Positions 29,301 to 37,305 of a stretch of 37,305 nucleotides of DNA are shown here, one piece after another. The notes beneath the pieces are model-generated. The model was not told where the DNA came from, did no database searches, and saw only the letters and a list, made by a program, of their open reading frames with translations. Position 1 is the first letter of the stretch. Every line of letters starts with the position of its first letter. The translations under genes and the position numbers were made by a program. The DNA is from Chara braunii (lineage: Eukaryota > Streptophyta > Charophyceae > Charales > Characeae): NCBI GenBank assembly GCA_003427395.1, contig BFEA01000436.1, forward strand, positions 1,032,275-1,069,579, written 5' to 3'.

Positions 29301-30755
29301 CGAGCTTTTCCCTCTGGCCATGCTCTTGATAGCCTGCCACAACTCATCCAAGGTGAATGGTTCTTCGAGCTGCCTGCTGACGGCCTCCGGAAGTCTTGCC
29401 GATGTATGTTGCCACATATCTCTCTCTTCTCTTAGCTGCTGCAATGAGACGTCGGGCTTTCGCCGATAGGTCAGGATGTCCTTGAAATAGGTGAGAGCAT
29501 TTTCCCCAATTGCTGCAGAGTCCTTCGCTGGAGGTGCCTCATGGAAGAAAGGGTGGTGCATTTCTCTCATGAGGCTGTGAGGCCTTGGCGGACAGATTCG
29601 CTTAAATGTATCTTTTGACATGCGGTCGCCAGTGATCATGCCTCGCTCCTGTGCCCTGCTCGCCCACATCAATTGTTGCTCAACTTGGATAGCCTCAAGT
29701 TGTTGGAGAGCGTGGTCTCTTTGGTGCTGCCAGTAGAGTTCAGTCAGGGGGCGTTTGTCTAGCTCCGCCTCAGCTTTAGCGATTATTGCTCTGTATTTAT
29801 CCTCTTCGCTCCTTCTGCCCTTAGCTTTGATCCTCGAAAATACATCCAGGGCCCTTGTGACAATGCGAAAACCAGTTTGCAGCTATTCCTCTTCCGCCTC
29901 AAAGTCTCTCTTTTCGTTTTGCTAGCTGTTCCAGTGGTCCTTGACCCATTGCAGTATCGTGGGGTCCTTGAGCAGCTCCGTGTTCAACCGGTATGTCCTT
30001 GGTCCTCTCAGCAGCTGGTCAGTGAGACGAAAACTGGCTGTCACCGGTCGATAGTCAGACATTGATTCAATCGATAGCTCCACTTCAGTGAGGGCGTCCC
30101 AGGCTGCTCCCGCTGCCAGGATTAAATCCAGCCTCCGCTTTGGTGGTTAACGGTCTGCAGTGATCTGCGCAGAGAACCAGGTGTAGCCTGGCTCGTCTGG
30201 ATGCGTGGTCCTGAAAGTGTCCACTAGACAGCGGCCTGCCATAAAATTGGTGAGCATAACGACGTCGGTCTTCCTGGGTGCCACCTCTTGAGAGTCAAGA
30301 CTCGACGTGAGGACGACGTTGAAATCGCCGGCAAGAATAATATTGTCTGCTGCGGGAACAACTGTTAGGAGTTCCTCGAGGAAGGATCTGCGTTCTTTTC
30401 GGTCGGATGGAGCATAAACTGTCATCAACACCCACTGTTCAGCGCCCAGCCGGACCTTACACCAGGCCCAGTGTCCCCAAATGTCCACGTCCTCGTCCAG
30501 AATTTCGAAGTCAAGGTTGCGGTGAAAGAGAATAGCACAGCCTCCTCTGGTTCCATCAGCCGGAGACCAGAGTTGTGGTCCCTTCCACCAGCTGTCTAAT
30601 TGACTAATCTTGGCTTCGTCCATCTTGGTTTCTTGTAGCAGCAACACTTGCACTCTTTGGTCGTGCATCCAGGTCTTCAGTCGGGCTTTCTTGTGTCTTC
30701 CCGAGGTGTCGTCCAGGCCCCTCACGTTCCATGTGGCCAGTTTGAGACTAGACAT
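26305..30755 (-). pseudogene. LINE-C ORF2: endonuclease-reverse transcriptase-zf-RVT
   Basis: The start is taken as the ATG at 30753-30755 (MSSLKLATWNVRGLDD), which overlaps the ORF1 stop. The endonuclease has WNVRG, LLQETKMDE, VYAPSDRKERRSF, AGDFNVV, RLDLILAAG and SDYRPV, in which the catalytic His of SDH is Tyr. The reverse transcriptase has KSSGSDGLPIEFYEAMW, LIYKKADKCNIHNWHPIS, MLDLEKAYDRVS, LRQGCPLASLLF and IADD in place of F/YxDD. The C-terminal zf-RVT reads CKRCGCKEEETLIQLFWAC, with Gln where His is expected, followed by SIIVWTIWEDCNNILF. Breaks include an in-frame TAA after AQITADR (30147), a frameshift near 29245, and a TAG after AYDRVS (28891). From there one frame continues, with stops, to 26305. 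All three domains have lost a key residue. Confidence 0.9.
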
Positions 30756-33435
30756 TAGCTGCAGTGGGAGCGGCGGCATGTTGGATCCGTTGGTTGTCCT
30801 CGTCCTGCTGCCTGGACGCTCTCCGTCTAGTGCCGTCGGCTTCTGCTGGACTGGTCCAGGGTGCCAGAAGGAGGTTCCAGAACCCGGCCGACTGGGGCTG
30901 CTTGTCTGTTGCCAGAGTACCACAGAATTCAGCCACAAGTTTAGCGTTGACGTCGTCCGTTAAGTATGTCTCCTGCAGCTCCTCCGTTGTTGTGGTGGCA
31001 AGCCAGGTGGAGGGAAGCCAAACAACTCCTTGTGTTGCTAGCAATACCGCTGTGTCCAGAACAATTTTCACATCTAAGACACCGATGGAGAAGTGCCAGC
31101 TGCCGCCCGCTGCTGCTGGTACAGTCTTCCTTCCAATGCGGATGCCGGGGACGAGCCTGTAGGGGAATCATTCTGCAATAAATGTGCTGGCAACTGCCTT
31201 TACTGCCTCCTTCGATGTTGGTGAAGAGCTTACCGCGACCGTCGGAATTGCAAGTAGACCCCGCTCGGTTCTTCGGACCATGAATTCCGTACCTTGCGGG
31301 GTCAACATGAAGCAAAGAAGGATAAGTTGGTGTCTCACCGTGCTTGCCACCAGTCTTCTGCTGGATGGCTGGGCGGTTAAATCCTTGTTGGCAGTCAGTG
31401 CAGCTGGAGGTGGGTGACCCATCGTTGGAGTCTGCAGAAGGTTGCTGCTTGTGGGGATTAAAAAAAAATCCAGCTCGCCTTCCTCCTCCTGTGTTGTTCG
31501 TCCGTCTCCGTTTTCATTGATATGACATTGTTTCATTGGTGTACGTCGAGACTGTCTTGCATCCCTCATGACAGCATCTGCTGCTGTACTACCGACGCCA
31601 GCTGGGTCACTGTGTTCTCCAACAGCGTTCGTCGATTCGTGAAGGACCACCTGTGAAGGGGTCAGGGGACCAGTGGTGTGCACTATGGATGTGGGCAGGA
31701 TGTGGGGGGCCAGGAGGGATTGCGGAACGAATGATGGGTTGTGGTATGTGGTGATATAGTGTTGAGGGATCCGAGGGTCTATGTTTGGGATTGTTATGTC
31801 TGCTGGGTATGTTGGTGTGGTCACCACGGCTTGCGGTTCCGGGGGGTATATTGGGATTGTCTGATGCGGTGGGGTTGGTTGGGTCTGCTGCATTTGGTGG
31901 TACTGGGGATGGGAGCTGTAGAGTGGTGCTTCCAGCTGAAGGGAAGGAGGGGCTGGTGGCGTCACCAGCGATATGAGAGGAGGGGATCGAGTGAAGGTGG
32001 AACCTTGGGGGTGGGAGGATGTGGGATTATGACTGGTCGGGATTGCGTGCTGGGGAATGGCCTGCAAAGCCTGTGTTGCCGGGGGGGGGGGGGGGGTGTT
32101 GGTATGGGACCATGACTCCCGGCTGAGCGGATGGCTCGGGTAGCTGTGAGGCCGCGTTGGTGGGGAGGAGATTGTGTGCAGGAAGGGGTTGCTGTGTGGG
32201 GTACGCCGAGGTGATTGCTGAGTGCTGCAGGGTTGGCGTTTGCCTGTGTCCGTGCGGGTGAGGTTGATGAGGTGGGATGGGGGGGTGATGCTGTTGTGCT
32301 GGGGGCTGTCCGGTAGGTCTAAGCGGTTGTCTGATGTTGGCCTGCTGAGGCTGCTGCTGCTGATTAGGCTGAGGGGGGGGGCGACCTCGTCCCCCTGTCT
32401 GCCCTCTACCTCTACCCCGGCCTCTAGTTTGTCTCCCTGCTGGCATCGGTTCCTGAAATTGGGGACAGTCAGGATCGAATTCGTCGTGGTACCACCACAG
32501 ACATTTCTGACAGAAAGGGGTGTCTTGGTTTGCAAATTGGACTTGCATCGCCTGCCCGGACGTCTGATCACGACCCATTCTTGAAATGTGTCTCTGATGA
32601 TTGGGTCGCAGTCGATCTTGACGTTCCCTAACCGGGGTTCGTCCTTTTTCCTGTCCGGGGGTTGCATATGAATAATGGGGCCCATTAGTCTTTGCACTGC
32701 GTATCTCAGAGAGAAGAGCGCTCCGAGTGGGACTCGGAGGGCAATGATGCGGTATTTTGCTGCAGATTCGGTCTGTCTCATCTGGTCAAGCTCTTGCTGA
32801 GTCATCCAGGGGCGAAATGTGATGCGGATGGGACCATCTCTGGAAGGGATGGAGTCCTGACCTCTGTTCAGCATCCATTGTGCAATCCTCTGAGTGCGTG
32901 CAACGGATGACATGACATTAGGTCCCTCCCCATGTGTTCGGCCCCTTCTCTGGGAGGGGTTGAAGTTGGGGTCCTGGTACCAGGCGTCCTCAAAGATCCG
33001 AATGAACTGTTCTCTTTGCGCTACAGTAAGGGTTGCGGCTCTTGTGTCGAAGATAACTATGACCGTACGTGCCTTTAACCAATTGACTGTAGCGGTGTCC
33101 ACCTCCTCGTTAGCTTTTAACCAATTGACTGTAGCGGTGTCGACCTCCTCGTTAAGATTAAGGTATCCGATGCCGTCAACTATCTCTACCTCCCCATGCG
33201 AAAAGGAGGCTTCAGGGAAGATACAGTCATCGTAACATGAGTCCAGTAAGGTGTGAATTCGAGTGATGTCAGCTGGGGCTAGTCCTTGCGCCTGTGCAGC
33301 AGGCTGGGCAGCTTGGGGGGGGGGGGGGTTGGTGGTCCCCCCGCAGGGCGATTGGGTGCGTACATTTGACTGTGCTGCGTGCAGCAGTGGCTGGCCTGAG
33401 AGCGGTGTAGATGGGTGTCCACAGTCTGTGGACAA
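30748..33435 (-). pseudogene. LINE-C ORF1: gag-like protein with CCHC knuckle
   Basis: The frame from the ATG at 33435 gives a DUF4283-like region (residues about 60-290, ending DPIIRDTFQEWVVI). It contains a perfect 14-residue duplication, NEEVDTATVNWLKA, from a 42-bp tandem repeat at 33074-33157. Near 32570 the true frame shifts: the zinc knuckle FCQKCLWWYHDEFDPDC and an RGRGRGQ and Gln/Pro-rich linker lie in the other frame (32578 down to about 32090). A 14-G run at about 32083-32096 returns the coding frame. The first frame happens to stay open across the interval, so it reads as 755 codons. It stops at a TGA (31168) after STFIAE, and the same frame continues with FPYRLVPGIRIGRKTVP to a TAG at 30748-30750, which I take as the original ORF1 end. 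Confidence 0.85.
33074..33157. repeat. 42-bp in-frame tandem duplication in LINE-C ORF1
   Basis: Units 33074-33115 and 33116-33157 differ at very few positions and add 14 residues without changing the frame, so the event looks recent. Confidence 0.95.
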
Positions 33436-34719
33436 TGTTTGAAGTAAGAAAAGGTGGAGGGGGGGAGAGGGAGAGGGGGGGATAAGAGGGGCCAGGGCGA
33501 GTAGAGGTTAGGGTTGGGCCCGAATACTGAGCATGTGGCTCCTCGTCGTAGGAATGGGGGTGAATGGCGGATGCACAATCCAACGCTGATATAGGGATGA
33601 AGGGGTGGGGTCAGGATACTGGGATGTCGGGGTGGGGTCAGAGTATGGAGATGGGGTCGGGTTGCAGACGTGGGGTCGGGATCTGAAGATGTCGGGATGC
33701 AGAGTTAGAGCCGGGGTGCAGCTGTGGGGATGGAAAACAGGATTGGGCTTGGGGACAGAATACAGACGTGGGATCCGGATCTGGAGGTGCCGGGATGAGG
33801 TGGGGGTGTAGGGATGGAATCGGGATGCCGGGTTGGGGTCGGGATACAGGGAGAGGGGGTGGGGTCGGGATACAAGGAAGCAGGGGTGGGGTCGGGGTAT
33901 GGGGGTAGAATCGAGATGCAGGGTTAGAGTCGGGATACGGGGGTGGGGTCTGGGTGCAAGGGATGTAGGGTGCAAGGATGGGATCGGGGTGCCGAGTTGG
34001 GGACGGGTTGTGAGAACTGGTTGAGTCTAGGCGTGACGGTCAGCGTTTGACCCGAGGGGAATGAGGGCATAGCACGGGTGTTGGAGGGTGCGAAATTAGG
34101 GAGTTGGGGGGGCAGGGTTAGTAGCGGTGTGGAGGGAGAGGGTGTGTACTAGGGGTTGAAGGAGGGGGGGCGAGATGGGGTGTGAGTCGGGGTCGGGCAC
34201 GTGGGCGTCTTTGGGCTGGGTAGAGGTCAACGGGCGACCACCGCGTAGGTTGGTAGTGATGGGGAAAAGGACTGTTGGAGGGAAGATTTTTGGGAGGGGG
34301 TTGGAAGGGCGCAGGACGGATATGGGGGGGTAAAATTACCTGAACCTCTACACAGGTGGCACAGTCCACTCACTGGCGAACGTCGAAGTCTCCCTGTTAA
34401 TGCATCTATGTCGACGCTATCGGGACGAGCCGAAGTGGTGGTGGTTACGCTTCAAGAACAGGGCGTTGACGCCTGTCCAATTCCTCATGTTACACATTGG
34501 ATGTAGTAAAACTGTAAATTCTGACCTGCCAGGTCGTCTCCAGGTCCCCCCTGCTACGTAGGTAGTGGGTTGACGCAGTCGTGATGCTGCGTGGGATGGA
34601 TGGCGATGGCCACCTTACTCGACTTCGTGCCGAGGTCGTGGCTGGCAGGGCTGGTCCTCCAGAACCAGCGGCGCTACGACGGAGCGCTCCGCGCCGGCCG
34701 GTCGCCTCTCCCTCTGGCT
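33436..34719 (-). promoter_or_regulatory. Putative 5' UTR/promoter of LINE-C, degenerate C-rich repeats
   Basis: From 33585 to 34020 the + strand repeats GGGGTCGGGATRY and similar words, which is CCCGACCCC on the LINE strand. This matches in kind the region upstream of LINE-B ORF1. The part from 34020 to 34719 is less repetitive. Minus-strand Pro/Ser-rich frames over the repeats are not genes. The promoter role is inferred only from position, by analogy with L1 5' UTR monomers. Confidence 0.5.
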
Positions 34720-34753
34720 GAGACATCTCGGCCGNGGCCGAACCATGGAGTTG

Positions 34754-34824
34754 TTTTTTTTTTTTTTTTTTTTTCCAGTCGCGGAACGGCACGGCGCGGC
34801 ACGCGACCGGAAAAAAAAAAAAAA
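34754..34824. repeat. Poly(T)/poly(A) foldback
   Basis: T21 and CCAGTCGCG (34754-34783) are mirrored by CGCGACCGG and A14 (34802-34824). The arms match at 14 of 15 positions next to the homopolymers. The loop is GC-rich. Confidence 0.8.
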
Positions 34825-34837
34825 CAAACAAAAAACA

Positions 34838-34890
34838 GCCCGAGTTTCAAACTGCCAAAACGCAGTTTCAACCGCAATTGAAACTCGGGC
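34838..34890. repeat. Nested perfect inverted repeat
   Basis: GCCCGAGTTTCAA (34838-34850) pairs perfectly with TTGAAACTCGGGC (34878-34890). Inside, ACTGC pairs with GCAGT around CAAAAC. The inner part, AAAACGCAGTTTCAA, recurs at about 34912-34926. Confidence 0.85.
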
Positions 34891-35165
34891 CCTGACTAAA
34901 CTGCTAAAACGCAGTTTCAAATGCAATTACAAACTGTAACCTTGACTGCGCCGTAGTTGTTTCAAAAAAGAAAAAAGTTCGTTCTCGTTTTGCTCATTTC
35001 AAGAGTGGTGTGGCGATGCCACTTGGCGAGCAGCGGAGCGCGGCAGAGGTTGGTTTCCTTTTGTTGCTCATGGCCGGGCAAAGACCCTAGATCATATTCA
35101 ATCAATATTCCTAGATCGTAAATCCCAACGAAAGTGCCAGTGGAGACTACGCGCGGGAAGGCACG
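34891..35165. other. Spacer
   Basis: No gene or notable structure beyond the repeat remnant at its left edge. Confidence 0.4.
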
Positions 35166-35213
35166 AAAACAACCAGGCAAAAAAAAAAAAAAAAAAAAAA
35201 AAACAACCAGGCA
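35166..35213 (+). mobile_element. Poly(A)-only insertion scar with 14-bp TSD
   Basis: AAAACAACCAGGCA occurs at 35166-35179 and 35200-35213 and is separated only by A residues. This is what retrotransposition of an element truncated within its own tail would leave. Replication slippage at an A run would not duplicate the non-A flank. Confidence 0.7.
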
Positions 35214-35303
35214 GGGAATCGCGCCGGAAGACACGGACCGAACCAGCAGGGAGGCGCCAGTAGACGTGCTGTGTGCAGTGGAGGCGGGAGCGGGGCAATC
35301 GAT

Positions 35304-35350
35304 ATCTCTCGTGGTTTCCCCAAAAAAAAAAAAAAAAAAAAATCTCTCGT
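35304..35350 (+). mobile_element. Minute retro-insertion (GGTTTCCCC + poly(A)) with 9-bp TSD
   Basis: ATCTCTCGT at 35304-35312 and 35342-35350 flanks GGTTTCCCC followed by about 20 A. The body is 9 nt, probably the extreme 3' end of a LINE or SINE. Confidence 0.75.
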
Positions 35351-36218
35351 AGGGCATACTCGCTCACAGTGGCAATTTGCTAAATGTATCTGGTACCAAT
35401 CGCAGCCCGACCTGGATGAATCTAGCTGCAATCCGGTCCAGAAATAAGCAGAGAAAGTCCTAGTCTGGGTATGCCCCTATACTGAAATGGTGTGTGAAAG
35501 GGGCATACGCTCTGGCCCCAGTTACCAGCACTCGACGCTCCTCTCGGGTAGTCTGGACTCTGGAGCCATCGCGGAAAGGTTCGGACCCTTCATCGGGCAG
35601 GTGCTTGTACCCCTGGTCTGATCAATGAAGCGCCCTTTCGTAAGATGTGTATATATGTAAAAAAAAAAAAAAAGAAGGGAAAAAAGAAAAGAAAAGAAAA
35701 GAAAGAAAGAAAGGAAAAAACAAAACAAAACAGGAGAGCATTGCACGTCAGCTCCTGCAACTGGGAGTACAGTACTTGGCGGGAGGCAGTTCCGAGTTGC
35801 GGGTGTTGTAGCGAAGAAGATGGCGTATGTGATGAAGGAATAAAAGAGATCGTACGCGTCTCCCAGGTCAAGCGTGCTCGCAACCGTACGGGGGGGCGAT
35901 TACGATTGTGTCCTTTCGGAGCAAGGTACGTGGTAAGAAGTGGCTCCGTGTACTCGCTTCAGCAATAGAGCACTCGTTTTCCGTTCCGTCCTTTCGCTGC
36001 GTCCGTTTCCTACTTCCTGTCTTCGGACGTCGTAGCCACATCTACCTTCTTTCTTATAATCTCCCATGTCTTCCCGGCTTTCTACTGCGTCCGGTTTTCT
36101 TCTTCCTTGTCTGCCTCGCCTTTCCGTGGTATGGACTAAATTAAGGCACTCGTTCTCTTTCGACTCTTTGTTCTCTGTTTACGTTCTCTGTTTCCGCGAG
36201 ATCTGCAAATAGAAGTAC
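35351..36218. other. Spacer with inverted repeat and A/GA-rich tract
   Basis: GTATGCCCCT (35469-35478) and AGGGGCATAC (35499-35508) form a perfect inverted repeat. 35660-35731 is A-rich (AAAAGAAAAG type). No supported gene is seen, although GGTACGTGGTAAG at about 35925 could be a + strand splice donor. Confidence 0.5.
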
Positions 36219-36320
36219 CGGGGCAAGGTCCCACTTGCACTGATTAGGAGATTCTGGCCGTTGATCTTTGCAATCTACGGTCAATGTCGCTTAATTCGTG
36301 TAAGTGGGACCTAGCCCCCG
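36219..36320 (+). ncRNA. Pre-miRNA-like stem-loop candidate
   Basis: The arm CGGGGCAAGGTCCCACTTGCAC and following bases (from 36219) pairs with the arm ending at 36320 (GTGTAAGTGGGACCTAGCCCCCG in sense). They share an 11-bp perfect block AGGTCCCACTT, G-T pairs and a few mismatches, about 24 paired positions of 29. The loop is about 40 nt and partly self-paired. The size and near-complete arm suit a plant-type miRNA precursor, but a small MITE is equally possible. Confidence 0.35.
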
Positions 36321-36368
36321 AGGATGGATGTGATGCCGATAGAACAGAGTAGGCAGAAGCGAATCGGC

Positions 36369-36375
36369 TATAAAT
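36369..36375 (+). promoter_or_regulatory. TATA-box candidate of the cysteine-repeat gene
   Basis: TATAAAT in a GC-rich context, 473 bp upstream of the ATG at 36848. If it is used, transcription would start near 36400 and leave a leader with several upstream ATGs (for example 36652 and 36747), unless these are removed by an intron. A plausible intron is 36551 (GTGAGA) to about 36775 (TTGCTGCAG). Confidence 0.3.
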
Positions 36376-36847
36376 CTCGGCCTACGTTAGCAAGGAGAAC
36401 TCGCACTCTATTCCCTTCGAGTGGAGAAGTTGATGATGGTCAAGGCGATCACCGCCGATCTGCTGCGCGTCTGAAGCTCCTGAACCCTCGAGCGCCTGAC
36501 CAACGTTTCCGTCTCGCGCTTTTGTCCGGGTCGGAAACTCTCTGTTTACCGTGAGAATACTCCTCCTTGTCTTCTGCGTTTGATATGATCGATTTGGTTT
36601 TGTATCTCTGTGTGATGCTCGTGGGTTCGAGCAAGTGGTTCGTTCGCGACGCCATGACGCGTGTGGTTGGGCTCACAGTCGAAGCTGACCAACCGTGATA
36701 CTTATACTTGTCACATCGCTGCGTTGCCTCTCTTGTCCTCTCCACGATGGTTGCTTGTGCGTCCTGTTGCTGCAGGGTGTGCTGTTGGAAATTTCAAGTC
36801 GCCGACCAACCATACCCTTTCAAGCGAAAGCCGTGCCGGGCGCAAAG

Positions 36848-37305
36848 ATGGGTCGGTTTACTGCGGCCTTGGCCGTTGCGAGTTTGGTGGTCCTGGCATG
36901 CGCCCTCCATGTCGCTGATGCCAAGGCGCCATGTCCCTGTGCACCTGGGACGAAGCGCTGCTGTAAGGACGGTCCGTGCGTCAAGTGCTGCAAGGATTGC
37001 GACTGTGGCCCTGGGAAGAAGTGCGTCAAGGGCGAGTGTCAGCCCTCGTGCGGCTGCCCCCCTGGACTGAAGCGCTGCTGCACGGACGGTCTGTGCGTGA
37101 AGTGCTGCAAGGACTGTGACTGTGGCCCCGGGAAGAAGTGCGTCAGGGGAGAGTGCAAGCCCCCGTGCTGCCCCAACGGACTGAAGCGCTGCTGTAAGGA
37201 CGGCCCCTGCGTGAAGTGCTGCAAGGATTGCGAGTGTCCCAAGGGGCACAAGTGCGTCAACGGACAGTGCAAGTCCCCGTGCGGCTGCCCGACTGGGCTG
37301 AAGCG
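36848..37305 (+). CDS. Secreted cysteine-rich tandem-repeat protein (5' part, runs off the window)
   Basis: The frame is open from the ATG at 36848 to the window edge: 152 codons plus two bases, no stop. The ATG is the first in frame after a TGA at 36686 and has A at -3 and G at +4. Residues 1-25 are a signal peptide (MGRFT, a hydrophobic core, then VADA before cleavage). The rest is 38-39-residue repeats starting near residues 29, 68, 107 and 145. Each has the pattern PGxKRCCxDGxCVKCC, then KDCDCGPGKKCVxGEC. Repeat one has 11 cysteines in 39 residues. Lysine is also abundant. The PxGxKCxxGxC part resembles EB-module-like or Dickkopf-like cysteine motifs, but I do not recognise the family. 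Likely extracellular or cell-wall; a metal-binding role is possible. Repeats are also very similar at DNA level, so copy number may vary. The minus-strand frames over it are shadows. Confidence 0.85.
   Translation, partial: MGRFTAALAVASLVVLACALHVADAKAPCPCAPGTKRCCKDGPCVKCCKDCDCGPGKKCVKGECQPSCGCPPGLKRCCTDGLCVKCCKDCDCGPGKKCVRGECKPPCCPNGLKRCCKDGPCVKCCKDCECPKGHKCVNGQCKSPCGCPTGLK

Larger units (their letters stand above)
25574..34728 (-). mobile_element. LINE-C: apparently full-length L1-type element with TSD
   Basis: The left edge is a 31-base poly(T) at 25582-25612, which is the 3' poly(A) tail on the minus strand. The right edge is placed at 34719. GAGACATCT flanks both ends (25574-25582 and 34720-34728) as the probable target-site duplication. 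The flanking sequence on both sides belongs to the same 38-bp palindromic repeat. Inside, reading leftwards, are a 1.3-kb 5' region rich in C on the minus strand (33436-34719), ORF1, ORF2 and a 3' UTR (25613-26304). The element is about 9.1 kb. Stops, frameshifts and lost catalytic residues make it inactive. Confidence 0.85.

Noticed and set aside
33508-33975. 155-codon minus-strand Pro/His/Ser-rich ORF upstream of LINE-C ORF1
   Set aside because: It is a direct translation of the CCCGACCCC-type repeat and fits a 5' UTR better than a gene.
36794-37249. Minus-strand 151-codon ORF over the cysteine-repeat gene
   Set aside because: It is a shadow of the GC-rich repeats. The + strand frame has a signal peptide, conserved cysteine spacing and a good start context.

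Overview
The window looks like a repeat-rich nuclear segment of a large eukaryotic genome. It has plant-type L1 non-LTR retrotransposons, long poly(A)/poly(T) tracts flanked by target-site duplications, abundant (TTA)n, (GA)n, (GT)n, (CA)n and (TA)n microsatellites, an assembly gap (24789-25164) and no bacterial gene organisation. The L1 architecture (ORF1 with a CCHC knuckle; ORF2 with AP-endonuclease, reverse transcriptase and zf-RVT) fits streptophytes. The overall style reminds me of a charophyte such as Chara, but that is inference from memory and no host marker gene is present to settle it.

Layout. 0-2.5 kb: a foldback repeat cluster (822-1219) and a decayed 3' fragment of LINE-A with a 290-bp internal tandem duplication. 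2.5-10.4 kb: mostly non-coding sequence with recurrent (TTA)n tracts, a 444-bp A-tailed retro-insertion with an 18-bp target-site duplication, a duplicated 88-nt stem-loop, purine-rich tracts, a decayed GACA satellite and a series of minus-strand splice-donor matches. 10.6-13.6 kb: a nearly ORF-free tract packed with stem-loops. It contains 17 tandem 71-72-bp units sharing the core TGTCGTCGTGA with covarying closing stems, followed by a second family of long hairpins capped by TGTN loops. G-T pairs on the + strand point to a + strand structured RNA. 14.1-22.5 kb: LINE-B, minus strand, broken by frameshifts and stops. 22.5-25.6 kb: low-complexity spacer, the gap, and a 38-bp palindromic repeat array. 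25.6-34.7 kb: LINE-C, minus strand, apparently full length, inserted into that array with the duplication GAGACATCT. 34.7-36.8 kb: foldbacks, minute poly(A) insertion scars and a pre-miRNA-like hairpin. 36848 to the window end: the 5' part of a host-like gene for a secreted protein made of 38-39-residue cysteine-rich repeats.

The three LINEs appear dead: frameshifts, in-frame stops and lost catalytic residues are visible. The two observations most likely to be new biology are the stem-loop tract at 10.6-13.6 kb and the cysteine-repeat protein at the right edge. No tRNA, rRNA or CRISPR array was recognised. All structures and family calls were read by eye and none was computed.
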